A model generated the notes under the pieces. That model ran no database searches and was not told where the DNA came from. It was given only the letters and a program-made list of their open reading frames with translations. Positions 12,171 to 26,100 of a stretch of DNA of 64,000 bases are shown in pieces. This stretch comes from Ignelater luminosus. Lineage: Eukaryota; Arthropoda; Insecta; Coleoptera; Elateridae. How positions within the stretch are numbered: the first letter of the stretch is position 1; every line of letters begins with the position of its first letter. The stretch is from NCBI GenBank assembly GCA_011009095.1, contig VTPC01004631.1, positions 60,874 through 124,873 on the forward strand, written 5' to 3'. The translations under genes were made by a program, and so were the position numbers.

Positions 12171-12402
12171 GTGATAACAAGAGATCATTAAAATTTCAAT
12201 TCCCGGTAGGCTATGGAATTCTTCCGTGGGGCGTAGCTTAGACACACGCACGCCAACCAAGAGCACGCCAATGCATAACCTAAAACAAATTCAAACTGTC
12301 AATTTGACAGATAATTCTTACTGAGAATGGAATAAGCTAAGACATGAAATTTTTTTCATAGCCTACTGGGAACTGAAATTTTAATGGTCGCATGTTATAA
12401 CA
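12171..12402. mobile_element. Inverted-repeat MITE
   Basis: The arms at about 12171-12217 and 12355-12402 pair through 'cattaaaatttcaattcccg' / complement, then 'taggctatg', with two mismatches in the core 30 bp. The outer few bases (gtgataac / gttataac) also match. About 230 bp long, non-coding. Confidence 0.65.
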
Positions 12403-12409
12403 CAAAAAT

Positions 12410-13966
12410 TTATAACGGCAATATAACATAATAGCACTGTTTTATGAAGAGAATTTGAGGAGTAATAGAATAATAAAAAGTGTAATCACCAGACGTAGGG
12501 ATTTCGCGAGAGGTAACAAGGGTCGGACTCATATTAGAACATTAAAGTTGTTAATTTGCTAATTAAAGAAAAAGTCAATACTGTTAAAGTCGGTTTCTCA
12601 CATTTCAATTTATTGTGGGTGTTATCAGATTTGTGGCGAGAGCGAGACGCGATATCTGAGTAAATTGACAGGTGTAACGTGTACTGTGTTATCGCTCGCG
12701 CATTTCCTATGTTTAATAATTACATACATTTTGGAAAAAAAGAGAAACTCATCATAAAAGCAGAACTACATTTTATCTGCCAAGAATAAAAAATCCTATT
12801 AAAAGATGAAATCACAGAAAGATAGAGAAATAATATACTTCTGTTTAGTGACGGAATGCAAAGGGCTAGGGAATGATGGTTAAGATTTGAGTTTATTAAA
12901 AGAGATGGAACATAAAACAAATATCCCTGATTCATAGGGTAATCAATTACTGTGTCAGAATAAATTATGGAGCATAGCATTTTTGAATCATCGAAACATT
13001 GGACGTTTACTAAAAAGGATGCCTGTGATTCATACAAAAATTCTTAGTAAGATTTTCAAATTAATCCGTGAAAAACAGAATTTGGAACTGAAAATGCTAT
13101 GGTAATTTATATGAATGTATGCCAAATACAGATAAGAGTAGGATGGGGCACATAGGTATAGTAAGAATTTGATAGTTGCGACACAGTTGTTTCTAATTAA
13201 TTTCTAGTGCTAAACCAAGGGAACTATAATACAAAAATAAACAAATTGTTAATAATATAATGGCGTTAGCATTTTTATAAGGCGAGGTTAGAGAGCCCAA
13301 AAACAAAATTACTAACTGCTGTCATCAGGAGCTAAAGGTCACCATGTTTGGATAACAGAAACTGGAAAGTTGAGTAAGTCTAAGAGTAGGTAAATCGTAA
13401 CAACTAATTCAATATTATTAACATTTAAATTCTGAAGGAATCACACTTTTAATTTGTGCAGTTTTTATTGGTAAACAATAATATTTATTACATTACACAG
13501 TAGTACCCATTCCCCTTTCTATTGCAAATCACAGATTTCAAGGTAAGTAGATGGGTAAATTATAAATGCAAATGCAATTCCTTAAAATATCGTTTTATAT
13601 CTTACAAATAATTTTTGGTTGATAGTCTGTAACTGCCAAAGGAAATCAAAATATAAAATTGTTTGTAAAGAAATGTACATTTTCTCATTTTATCTATGAA
13701 ATTGAATAACTCTACAGCTTTATTCTTCCTTATAGTATAACAATAATGACAACAAAACTATCAAAAACAAAATGTCTAGTTAAATTTATAACTCTTATGT
13801 ATATATCCAATATTACAAATTATGTATAACCTTAAAAATACTATACATAAGTGAAACTGAATCAGATTTAATTATTTAATATAATAGAAAATTCTAGCCT
13901 ATTCTGACACATCTTCACATCTGGATGGAATCAAATACTCCTCTGCAAACGATTTGTTTTTCTTAG
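12410..13966. other. Stretch 3' of the SCP gene, no recognised features
   Basis: AT-rich, with a short higher-GC patch near 12600-12700. The 105-codon minus-strand frame at 12720-13037 shows no domain or host-gene signal. Part may be SCP 3' UTR, since the gene ends at 13974 on the minus strand. Confidence 0.5.
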
Positions 13967-13972
13967 TTTATT
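13967..13972 (-). terminator. Polyadenylation-type hexamer after the SCP stop
   Basis: AATAAA on the minus strand, one base after the stop codon of the SCP gene. It is unusually close to the stop, so the real site may lie further downstream among several other AATAAA hexamers. Confidence 0.3.
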
Positions 13973-13973
13973 G

Positions 13974-14114
13974 TTAATAATTATTCATTGGTATTTCTGA
14001 AAGTGGGCCAAATAGATATACAGCACTACATTCTTCATCTGGATTTCCCAAAAATTGCGCATAAAGTTCTTGGTAACGTGATAACGTCAAGCCTCCTCGT
14101 CTACGATCGTCGTC
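13974..14114 (-). CDS. SCP exon 4 (last coding exon)
   Basis: The acceptor TTTTTTCAG is followed by GACGACGATCGT; the frame runs 46 residues (DDDRRRGGLTLSRYQELYAQ ... SEIPMNNY) to TAA. It encodes the degenerate fourth EF-hand and the conserved C-terminal LFGPL motif. The extra SEIPMNNY after LFGPL is a short C-terminal extension. Confidence 0.95.
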   Translation of the reverse strand, partial: DDDRRRGGLTLSRYQELYAQFLGNPDEECSAVYLFGPLSEIPMNNY

Positions 14115-17100
14115 CTGAAAAAATAAAACTTTATCATCTTAGAATTGGCTGTTTTAAATCGTCCATAAGTACCTACTTGTCAACTATTTGCTACTATTTG
14201 CAACATCAGCTAGCATTTATTTTTAAATGAAATACTTATAAATTACTTATATTTATGTGTTTAAGACGGCACTACAAAAAACATCATTAAACTGTTACAT
14301 AAGACAACATCGTGCAATCCCAAAATTTACTGTGACTAGCGACGTACAATTTGTTTGTACTACAACAGGGATTAATTAGAATAAAGTAAGGTCCCATTAA
14401 TTTAATTTGTCCCTAGTCCTTGCGTCTAGTGCCAAGTATCACGGAAAAAGGACCTCCAATGTCCTTCCTTTGTGTATTAAAATATAAAGATGTCCTCGCT
14501 ATAGAAATATCTATTTTTCTCTTTGTTAACTCTATTTTTATGTGTGAGTTATACTGCAGAAGATGCATTCCTTCAAATCTTCTTTGGGCAAATGGAACAG
14601 ATTATAATTATTGAACACAAGCCAAAATGTTTTGACTTTATGAGTATTATAACATCTTGTATAATATATGCTGATATGAACACTCTGCCAAGATGGAGTT
14701 ATTTATATTGAAGACCTATAACAATTAATATGTTTTGGTCCTCCTTCAAAGAATTATTGGCTTTAGAAATAAACAGTACAATATTGGTTGTTTTGATTTT
14801 AAAGAACATGTGAGCGCTTTCTAAATCGCTGTAGATTTTATAGATTTTTATATTTACCCCAGACATGGTACATAAAAAGTACAAACAACTTCAAATGAAT
14901 TTTAGAGTTCATATATTGAGTTTATGACAATTCTAAAAATCTAAAAATAGAACAACGCTTTATACTTGTGTCTTTAGTTGGTATAAATGGAATGGAAGCA
15001 TTTAAGAACTTGAAAGAATCTTATGCTAGAGAAATCTTGTAATTCGTACTATGTAGGTATGATTTATTTGCAGAATGAAAATGAAAAAGAATAGTGATTG
15101 TAACAATTATTTCGATCTGTAGAAGGCAATGCTGAAGATTTGACACAGACATGGTTTAGTATTTGCAATATGAAAACTTCGACAGTACACAAAAACGAAA
15201 CGGATGACCTAATGAGGGTATTTATTCAAACCTTTTTTTTGTAAAGAATTCAATGCTCTGCAGAATCGTATATATTCACTTTTGTTGCAGTTTCCGAAGT
15301 ATTCGCCTTTGGAGTTCAAAATTCGCCTTTTATCTTTATTCCTCCCGATTGCTCATACTACACAAAAAGTTGAGTGAAACAAAATAAATTCCTTACCAAG
15401 TCATAGATTTTCATCGGTTTCATTTATTTCAAAATTGGTTCCTCACCAAGGCTTAAAACAATTTTATTTGACTGGTCTAAACCGTATTACAATTATTATT
15501 CTGAAAATACAATCAGTATTATTCTGAAAGCGGAGAAAATAGTCAATTCTCCATGATTTCCATTTAAAAACATTTGGGAATGCAAAGCATAACCACAACG
15601 AACTCCGTTTTGTTACTTTTTTCAAACTTTGGTGGCCATCTTGACCATGTTCTCGAAGTGATTTCAAAAAACTAAAAGTATACGTATCCCTTATTTTTTG
15701 ATGTACATTACGGTTGTAAAGTAAAGAAATTTGAAGATTTTTCAAATTTCGACGGCCATTTTGACCATGTTCCCAAAGGGATATCAAAAAACAAAGACAC
15801 AGCGTCGTCTTTAGTATTTTATGGAGAATACAAATCTGAAGTCAAAATTTTACAATTTAACGAAAAATGCGGACAAACAGACATACAGACGACGCCTTTC
15901 GGAGTTTGTTGAAAATTACTGTTCCTGTTATAACTCAAAACACAGAAATAAAATAAGAATCTATTATTAGAGTGGTTATTTTATTTTAGACATCAGACCA
16001 TACAAAAAGCTTCCAAGCAATTTTTTCCATTATTTCTTGTAATGAAGATACAACTACTTGACAAAATCTGAAGAAAGCCTATTTTCGCCTATAACTCACA
16101 AGCAAACGGAGATATATAAATTCCATATATACATATGCATAAAGCTATATTTAAATCTTGACACCGTATGGTAAATATTGCAAAAACAAGAAATATTACG
16201 ACAGGAGATACAGTCATATCAGGGTCGTAGCTTCGTAGGCAAGGAGGTATTAGAGAGTACTGAACATTTCTCACAACTGTACTAAAGAACTAATTATAGG
16301 GCTTAAACAAGCCGGCAAACGTTAAAAAGTCGCCAAAGGCGGTCCACTATTTAGGTGATAATCTTCTCTTCAGTAATCAAATAGTGAAATTTTGAAAGCC
16401 CAGAACCATAAGCGCAAGAAGACGTAGCGTGTCTAGTACAGATGGCACAAAACAAGCTGTCGGCTGTGATATTGACTTGTAGACAGGTCACTCGGTCGCG
16501 GCAACCTAAACCTTGGGAACCAGGCGAAGTCTAGTCAAGTTAGGGTATGGATCAGTGTCAGGCGGCGATGGTTTTTGCGGCTGCAACATCCCAAAATATT
16601 CCTAAAATTCTCGTCCGTCCACGTACCCGTACGTATTCGGGTACGCGGACATCCTATTGTGGTGATAATGATGAGTGTCAGCAAGACACCCAAGAAGAAG
16701 TCTTCGTCATATGGTTGAAACGTGGTGATAAACTGCGCGCGACGTAGAACCCATAACCAAACAAGGATATTCAGTCAACATGACTTAGCAGTGACGGAGC
16801 TTTGTTTGCGAAATATGGCAATAAGAGAGCCAGAATACTGTCAATGATCAGGACAATAGCGGTACAAAACGGCATGACGTTTTACTTTTCAGAACTACAC
16901 AACCATGCACCAATAGGACGGAGCGATAAAGAGAGATATCGGACGACCGACCGTGCTGTGGTACTTTGGTGGTTTGCGTGGAGGCTCAGCCTTCGACGAT
17001 TCATGGCAGAACGAAACTGAAGAGCACTTTGGCGACGGCTTGTAGATGGTTTCTTCCCTCAGTGGCGTCGACTGTAGGATGCTCAGACGGTCTCGATTCC

Positions 17101-20100
17101 CAGAGGACATCTGAAGCATGATAAAAGAAACTTCCGGCGAACGGAGTGACCAGTTCCAGTCAGGATTGTGGAACGCTTCAATGGCAAGTACAGACCAACA
17201 CGCCTTCACTCTTCTGCACAACACCAGACTTGTATGTAAGACTTAAGACTAAGAAGCATTTATACGTAAAAATTACATGAATCTCTTTACGAACAAAAAA
17301 AAGTCATCAACTAAAAAACATAGAAGATCTGGGTATTGCAGATCAGAAGACAAGAAATATCAAGACCGACCAGACTCAGACAACGATGATCGTAATTCTC
17401 CTAATTAAACTATAACCAAAGTTGATTTGCCAATACATTTCAGAAGTAACAGATTAGACAGTGCTTCTGAAATGTAAAAGATGAATAATACTGAACCTTC
17501 TGTTACCAGTATTTTTTCACTCATATTTAAAAAGAAAGAATATCAGTTCCGTTCGCTGGGTCTTTCTACTTTAATAGTGAAGCAGTCATTTTTCCAGCAG
17601 AAAAGGATGATCCTACAGATAACAGAATACGAATTAGTTTGGCTTGAGTTTAGACCAGAGTCTGAACAACAAAACTTGTTCATATTAATTGGTAACTTCC
17701 CAATTAAATTAACAAACAAACCCAAATTTAGCAGGGATAGTTGCCAATCTTCCTCGAGAATTTTAAGGGCTTTAGATTTGTAAATATTAATGCTAGTCGT
17801 ATAGGTTAAGTTCATAGATTTCCAAAGGTTGCAATTTCAAGAGCATGAGCTACTGTCTCTGTCGTAAAGCCTGTTAAGGTTGGAGTTTCAAGATGTATGG
17901 AGTTAGAATGTCAAGAAGGATTAATAAGGAATCGAGGAAAAGGAACAGTTTTGCAATGGTCAAAATCATTCTACGGTAAAGTACGTATACTGACAGCAGT
18001 TCTCAGCATCTGATGCAAAATAACTACAATCATACAAAAGATTTCATATTCTATTTGAGTTACTTGAAAAAGCATATCTCAATATAAAATTGATTAACAT
18101 TTAAACAATGAGTTTGGAAGATTTCAGAGAACACAAAATTACTACTTGAAAACGACACACTTCACGAGAGAAATTCCAGACTGACATTTTCATTGTGAAA
18201 AGATTAAAGCTAGTCATTTTCCAGCGTTGTAATATGTTTTCTTTCAAATTGCCGTGGTTTCTTTTGAATACCAACTACAAACAGTTGCAAAAGTAGGTTC
18301 CTAGAATAATACCAAATAAAAAATTTCAACGCAACAAAGATTGACAAACGTAGAAATTATTAAAATCTATGAAGGAAAAGGATGAAATCTGAAATTGGAC
18401 AGGTTCAGATGTGATGTAAAAATGTTTATCTTGAGACGTAGCTTATTGCCTGTAAAGATTTACAGTTGTAAGAAACAACTATTATGAAGAAAAAGAACTA
18501 AATTATATTGAAAGATAGGATGCAATAGCAAGTAAACATTACTCTTTTTACGTTTGGACATATAACACATTCTTTCAAGTTAAACAGGACAGAAAATAAA
18601 ACCGTAAATAAAGTAGTACACAAAGTCCAAATGTAACAATAACGTTCTGCTTATAATCAATATCTTACTCTTTTAGATAATTGAATATTTTAAAAAAAAA
18701 CCTTTCATTATAGGCTTATCCTCGATCGATTTTACTTATCTGGATAAAATCTTCTACCTATCAAAAACAAAATAGTTCCAATGATTATCAGTATGTAAAA
18801 TAAAAATACTTACACTTAGTAGATTGTCAAACGCTTCATCTATAACTTCAACATCATCAATAGCGTACTTAGTGACACAGTTATACCTATATTCTTCAGC
18901 AGCAATAATTCCATCATCATTGAGATCAACCATTTTAAAATTAGAATCTATAAACATTTTCATAGCTTGGGGAAAGTCTTCATACCTTCTGCCCAAACAG
19001 CATTGCTGAACTGCTTGCTTGAATTCCTCTACTGTAATTTTTCCATCCTGTAACAGGTCCTTTTGTTTTGGACCAACAGAAATACAATCTGCAATGTTTT
19101 CCGTGTTTGTGTCTCTGTGGCACGTTAGAAAACTAACTACTTTTTGTTATGAAGCACCAACCTTCTACGAATCTACAAAGATACTTTCTACCTACTTGTG
19201 CGCGCGTGAAGCGTGTGTAATGCGTTATGTAATGCTGCGCGTTGTAAAAACCACGTAACTAGCTCAAATGGATCATTCAAAATATTATCAGCAATCCAAC
19301 AAACCTGTTAATAATGAAAGTTAATTGCTTCTATTAAAGATAAAGTAAATAAGCAGATAGATAGATTTTAGCTATAAGAAATATTCTAGAAAAGAGATAA
19401 GCACTAACTAATTTGATCAAATTTTATATATTTTTTTTGTAATAAAACCAAATCTTTTAGGAAAGATTGAAGATCCGGTAAAGAAGGGATTAAACGTATT
19501 TGCATCATACATAGCAAATAAATAAATATCCAGATAGACCAAATATTATCAACACAAGTGATATCCTAACTTTGATGAAAAATGAAGACTTCCAGGTCAA
19601 AACTCGTTATTGGAAAAGACTTCATTTAACAAATTATTCAAACTTATCAAAAACCAATGACAGCATCAAGAGACTAAAGATTCTTAATAGTCCAGGCATT
19701 TGGTAGAAAATAAAAGAAAGTTTTGGTGGAGTTTTGATTTTTGGTACTATATGGTATTTTGGGTCGCTAAACACGAATTAGAGGTTTGCCAAAAAGAGTT
19801 TTCTCGGGAAATAGGTTTTTCCCAAAAAAACGTGTAAAAACGGACATTTTTTGGTTTTTCCAAAATAACTCGGAAACTATGCATTTTACGCGGAAGTCGA
19901 CCCAGTATTAAATTAAAGAGGATAAGATGTCCTACATTTTATGTATTTGAGGTTTTTTCTCCGATTAATAGTTTATCCGCGAAAACGCCGCGAAAATGGG
20001 TGTCAAAAGTCAAAGCTCTCAATAACGGGAATTACGGTACTGTACGTAGATTTAACACAAAAACTATCCATTTTACGCAAATGCTGACCATGTATTATAT

Positions 20101-23100
20101 TAAAGGTGATGTAATTGACTATATTTTATGTATCTGAGATCAACGATTTCGCTGTTAGCCCATCCGTACATTCTCCCCCGCCACTAGTTTTTCACTGCTA
20201 AGTAAAATATCGCTCATCCCTAATCCTCGTAGTTCAGGGATGTAATGTTTATTAGTACAGCTGTAGTAGATCTATTACAGTTACATCCTATCTATTACCC
20301 TATTACAATAATACACGAATTTATTACATTTACCCTTATCCGGGCAATCTATTTTAGTTATGTTACAGGACAAGGTAATATTGCCCTTATCTGTTTTATG
20401 TAAGATGACTAGGAGTAAATCTCTTTCTTGGTTCGATAAAATTTCGCAAAATCGTATAACCTAATTTACCTACAGGGATTGAAAGAAAGATCGCATCATA
20501 AAAACCATATCTTTCTAGTGGGTTTCTTCATTTCTGTATAATAATTCTACAAAATCATATATTCTACAACTTGTACGTGACTTTTTCGAAATTCATATCT
20601 TCTTTCCTTCGACATGGTTTTTCAAATATTTAAAAACCCAAGCATCAAATGAGACTGTAATTGTAGTTGGGGAGGATGTAGTGGACCTCTTGGTTATTTT
20701 GACAGGTCTCTGCAGAGTTGGCTTTTGACACCCATTTTCGCGGCGCTCTCGCAGACAAACTGTTAATCGGAGAAAAAAGCCCCAAATACATTAAATGTAA
20801 GAAATCTTATCCTCTTTAATTTAATACCGAGTAGACTTCCACGTAAAATGCATAGTTTTTTAGTTATTTTGGAAAAACCGAAAAATGTCCGTTTTTACAC
20901 GTTTTTTTAGGAAAAAACGTATTTTCCGAGAAAATTCTTATTGGCAAACCTCTTATTCGTGTTCAGCGACCCAAAATACCATATAGTACCAAAAATCAAA
21001 ACTCCACCAAAACTTTCTTTTATTTGCCCTTTTTGATCACCTAAGACAATAAGTTTCAAAATAGAAAATAAAGTTTCAAAAGATTATACCATAACTGAAA
21101 GGAACGTGACATAGCGTATGTTAAATATTCATAAATCTTCGCCAGGCCTGTAACCATATCAGAAACACATACAATTAGATTAACAAATGTAATTTAGACT
21201 GTAGAATTAACTCACCGACACATTTGTGTAGAACAACATAAAACTTGAATTAGGGAGACAGGTTGGTCTATCTATTTTAATATGTCTTTGGAATACACAG
21301 AATTTGCTGTTTAATAAATCAATGTTTACAATGACGATATTAACTTCATGACAATAACATACATAAAATAAGAATTGGAAGATAAAGAAGTAAAATGAAG
21401 CTCTTTGACAACGTGGAGAAAGCGAAGACCTTAAAATAGGTAAACTACAATAAAGAACCACAATAACAAATTCACTTATCAATGTAATCAGGAAAAAGGC
21501 TGTAGAATTGAAAATCTACATAAGGATAACGCTTACAAACAAGGCAGCTTTTAACTCTAAAACCATTCATAAAAATCAACAAATATATACAACATACACG
21601 TACCTACAGTATGTAAGTTTAAAAGAAAAATACTACCTACACCGAATATTGGAACCAATACAGGATGATCGGCCATAAAGATTAAGGTGTAACATGAACT
21701 GTATGGACATCTTAAAGAACCAGATACAGAACGATTTATATAATGCGAACCAAACGACTGGAATGACCACATCGTGTGAATGGACAATAGCAAAAACCTC
21801 AAAAGAGCTCTTAAGGGAGAAAGTTTAAAAGCAGAAGTAACAATACTGTAGAAAGATGCAGTGAACATCCTGATAGTTTAAAAATGGACGGTCAATGCCT
21901 AGAACATTGGAAAAACTGTTAGATATGCAATGCATGGTATGCTAGCCAAGAAGACACTACACACACACACAACAGAAACAACCTCACATCACGTAATTAG
22001 GAGACTGGGAAAGGCCATTAATTAGAAGGAGGTAGTACTGAGGTCTTCTCTAGGTAAAGAATGCACCTTCATAAACACCTCCTTTGTGGCAATAATTACT
22101 GCCTGCAAAGAACATAAACTTAAGGAAACCTGTTGCAGATAAATTCGGTCCATGCTCAAAGGAAGAATAATACATTCGACCCTATCGGGGGTAACATACA
22201 ATGTCCGCAGGGTGGGATCATGTTCCATCTACTGTGAATGGTTGTTGACAAACTACTATGTAGGTTAAGTTGATGATATGACCATCATAAAACAAGGCAA
22301 ATTCACAAATAGGATGTATATTCTCCTGAATACAGCACTGGACTGGTTGAATAATAAAAGTCTCTCAACTCATTCTCAAAAAAAACACAATAGTCACTTT
22401 CACCAATAGAAGAAAGTTGGAGAGATTATATCCTTCGAATTTACATGGTGAGGAACTGTCAAGGTCTGGGTAGGTTAAGTGTCTTGGAGTTATCCATGCT
22501 GCGAGACTATCGAAAAAAGTGTTTACCACCTTTGTGGAATCTATGGAAAAACCTGAAGACTTGTACCTAGCATGGTATATTGATTATATACCAGGGTGAT
22601 CAGTTCAGTGCTAACATATGCAGCCTCGTCATGATTGCCCAAGGTGCTGCCAACAAATACCAGAATTTAACTAGTCAAGATTCAAAGATTGACTTGTTTT
22701 GAAATAAAAGGAGCTATGGAAACGACTACTACTGTGACTAGAAAGCTTGGTCGATATCTTCAGGCCATTGCTCAATCTTTAAGAGAATAGGCGACCTTGT
22801 TTTTGACATGAGATCAGATCAGATTATGCTACCCCAGCAATACACCTGAGCAAAAACTTTCAGGTAACTACTGACAGAAAGATCTGGAACAGTACTGAAT
22901 CAACTTTACCATTCGACGGATTGATCTGATTTGGATGGAATGGTATAAAACTAAAGTTGAAACTTTGGTTCTTTCTACGGAAATATATCACAGTTTCTTA
23001 GGCAGAAGTTCATGAAATACAGAGATGTACAGATGAAAACCTAAAACAAATAAGTAGATAAACGTATCTACATATTTATAGATTAAAAGCTTTTCAGGGG

Positions 23101-26100
23101 ACTCAAGTAACATCGAAATTTGTAATGGAAAGCCTTAGGGCATTATGTATCTTTGGAGGCCTTAATACAGCGAAACTAATTTGGGTATCAGGGCATAGTG
23201 TTCATAAAGGCAACGAAGAATCAGATTGTTTAGTTAAACTGGGGCCGGAAAATCTTCCTAGCTCTAGGAATACCTAAGTGTTTCCGTAGAGAAACTACAA
23301 ACACATGAATCAAAGAGCAATCAAGTCAGCTATGGATTAATTGTTCCGGAAATAGGCACGAGAAATCATTCATAGATGAACCCAGTTAAAAAACACGGTA
23401 GAGTTACTCACGGGTCTTCTTCATAATATGAAACTGTTTGATAGTGATCTGGACTGCAGATCATTACTATTCAAATTATTCGGATTCGATATGATAGAGT
23501 CGAAGGACTTTATTTCTTCTCGACAAAGAACCTAGTCTTCTTGAGAACACAAGTTGCTTGAGTGGAGCTAGAGCTAATTGGGGAAAGCAGAATACAATGC
23601 ATGTGGTTGCCATAGACAGTCTCCAAGGTCAACAATCAGTTACCAGAAGGCAATAAAGGTTTAAATTAGATAAGACTAGGACCCAAATGGGAAAAATCCA
23701 TAATATAGCAAGAAATAAGAAATGTAGAGTGAATTAGGACCTCATTTAAGTTGGAGAAGCAGTCCCCTAGTCCCAGTGATAGAATACTCTTTATTCTATA
23801 GAAACTCTCTTTTAATAATGGCTTGTAATGTTTGTTTGAAAAATGGTGTCACATTCCAAAGACAATCTAGAAATGGTTATCTATTGGTAAAAATTGGAAA
23901 CAAAAGCAAAATTTACTTAAACATGCAAAGAAACAAAAGAGATGCGAGAGCTAATCTTTAGATCTTCCATATGATGATTCGTATGAATTGTAAAAAAAAT
24001 CTCTTTCCTTTGAAACAGAATAAAAGTAACATTTTGACTTTAAAGAATAGAATAGTGTAGAATAAGATAATAGAAACTAGACCTTTGGAAGATGGAACAC
24101 AAAAGAATGATTCTCTCCTGATCTTAAAAGAAATGTCGACTTAAGTCTAAAACGCCACAAAGTGTTTTTGTATTTTCCTACTTATTTTCAACACCTAACA
24201 ATGTTCCTTCGCTAGAATTACACAAAATCAACAGTCAGTCAATTAGGAGGAACTCGCCCTTTTTTTTGTTACTAAAAGAAACAACATGTGAGACTCTTAA
24301 ATTACAAAGGGAATAAAGTGAGCCTGATATGTAATGGGAATTCAGAGAGACAGTCGAAGAGAATAATTTTATTGACTCTATACTCACTGGTGTGTCAACA
24401 ATCAACAGGTGATAGATTGGATAAATAAATTAGAATATACGTCAAACAGTTGACCGGGAAGAGAATTTGGCTTGGACAGTAAATCTTGTAGGAGGATTGG
24501 TTTACTAGCAATATTTTATAGTAATAGCATCCCAAAGTTCAAATATTCGAAACTGCGAATCCTACAACGCAATTGTAGTACGGTAATATTCGTGAAGCAA
24601 AACCAAAAATATCCACAAAATGGAAGTTTAAGTTTAGCAGAACCACCTGTAACCTATTTTGCCTTTTATTCTACTAGATCAGTTAGAACTTTTTTGAAAA
24701 CACTTTTAGAATACCCTATATAACTTTCACTTTTATTTCAGTGAAATCTTTGTATAATGTGTGTATAGTGCAGTGTGTAAGAAGCTGTAACAACAAACAT
24801 AACATTTATTTCATTTACCTTATTGAAATCTGCAAGTTCGGCCATTTCTTCCCACAAACTGAGCATTATATGTTGGTATTCATGTAACCGAGAGAAACTG
24901 AATTCACCTTTCCCTTCTATAATTGTTGCTCTAAGTGCTAAACACGCAAAATCCCTTTCATCCAAATAACCATTCGAATCAACATCTGAAAATAGAATAA
25001 TATTTCTGTCATAATTTTGAAAGTCACATTCGCTATCTACTCAGTAAGATAGATGAGTTCCGCATTAAACATTATAAAATATCCAATATTTCATAAACCA
25101 AATGTTTGGTTTTTAATGTGGCATAATGTAAGGTTACTGGTTATTTCATTTTTAACTAATACATCTTAAATTTGAAAAACAGGACAAAAATAAATTTACA
25201 GAGTTAAAAAAAATATGAAGATTAAAAATAACAGCACTCAAATGTAGTGTAAACTTGTAAAATACTAAGAACGAGCTGAAATTTGGTAACAGAAATAGTC
25301 CACTTCTAATACTTGTAATTTTTATTTTGTTCGTCTTTACTAGTATTTATGATCGCATTGCTTGAAGCATTTCATATTTATATTTTTATTTCATTTTTAT
25401 ATATAGAAAGAAAAGTCCAAAGTCATATACTAAGATAGAAAATTAAAAGACTGAATTATGATAAAATTAATTTACACCATTCGAAAATAACCGTGAAATG
25501 ATCCAAGTTAAAAATACTTCCAATTTATTTTTTTAATAGATTCTTTGTTTTAAAAATCTTTAGCGAAAACACAATTTAAATATGTGCATAGTATTTAAAG
25601 TGAAGACATTGATATGTGAACGCAAATATAAAAGGCACATGTGACGTCTTTTATATTTTCATTTCAGACATAAAAATAAATTTAAACTAATAATATTTGT
25701 TTAAATAAAACGTTGCTGATTAGCTATAGATGTGTCCAAATTGCTCATAAATGTTACTCAATTGGTTTTGGTTTCTTGTTTTATTTCTGGCATTCGAAAT
25801 AAAGCGCTAACGTAAAACAAAACGACATTATTGTATGTTTGGCAGCAAGATACTATAAAACACTTTTAAAATCTGGAGTAAATCTAAAAAAGAAAACCGT
25901 TGTTATGTGTATTTAAAACGATAGGAAGAAAATACAAGAGTAGATTGAAACGTTTACAAAACAGCTGCAAAAAGCTCTATGTTGTATTGTCTTCATAGAG
26001 AAAAACAAAAACATAAAATTCTTTGTAATCAGTTAATCACAACTTCTAATGTGGGTATTGCTAGAAGTAAAATGATTTAAGTAATTGTTTAAAAAAAACT

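Larger units (their letters stand above)
14115..18813 (-). other. SCP intron 3
   Basis: A 4.7-kb phase-0 intron with donor GTAAGT at 18813 and a TTTTTTCAG acceptor. It carries a pair of ~53-bp direct repeats (15619, 15741), a GC-richer block of unknown nature (about 16400-17230), a 13-bp hairpin at 17434-17476, and otherwise unremarkable AT-rich DNA (17480-18810). Confidence 0.85.
19048..24818 (-). other. SCP intron 2
   Basis: A 5.8-kb phase-0 intron. Besides the foldback element (19708-21025) and the LINE remnant (21960-23690), I see only AT-rich sequence in 19050-19700, 21030-21950 and 23700-24800. The short plus frame at 24472-24723 has no recognisable content. Confidence 0.85.

Noticed and set aside
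12720-13037. 105-codon open frame on the minus strand
   Set aside because: No domain, signal or conserved motif; located 3' of the SCP gene.
17481-17815. Opposed 100- and 90-codon frames
   Set aside because: A weak similarity in wording to LINE endonucleases (ELVWLEF) was considered, but nothing else in the frame supports it.
18824-19258. Plus-strand frames over SCP exon 3
   Set aside because: They lie antisense to a well-supported EF-hand exon.
21957-21973. CA microsatellite
   Set aside because: Short simple repeat (about 6 units) without evident role; also the (TAA)n at 9007-9026.
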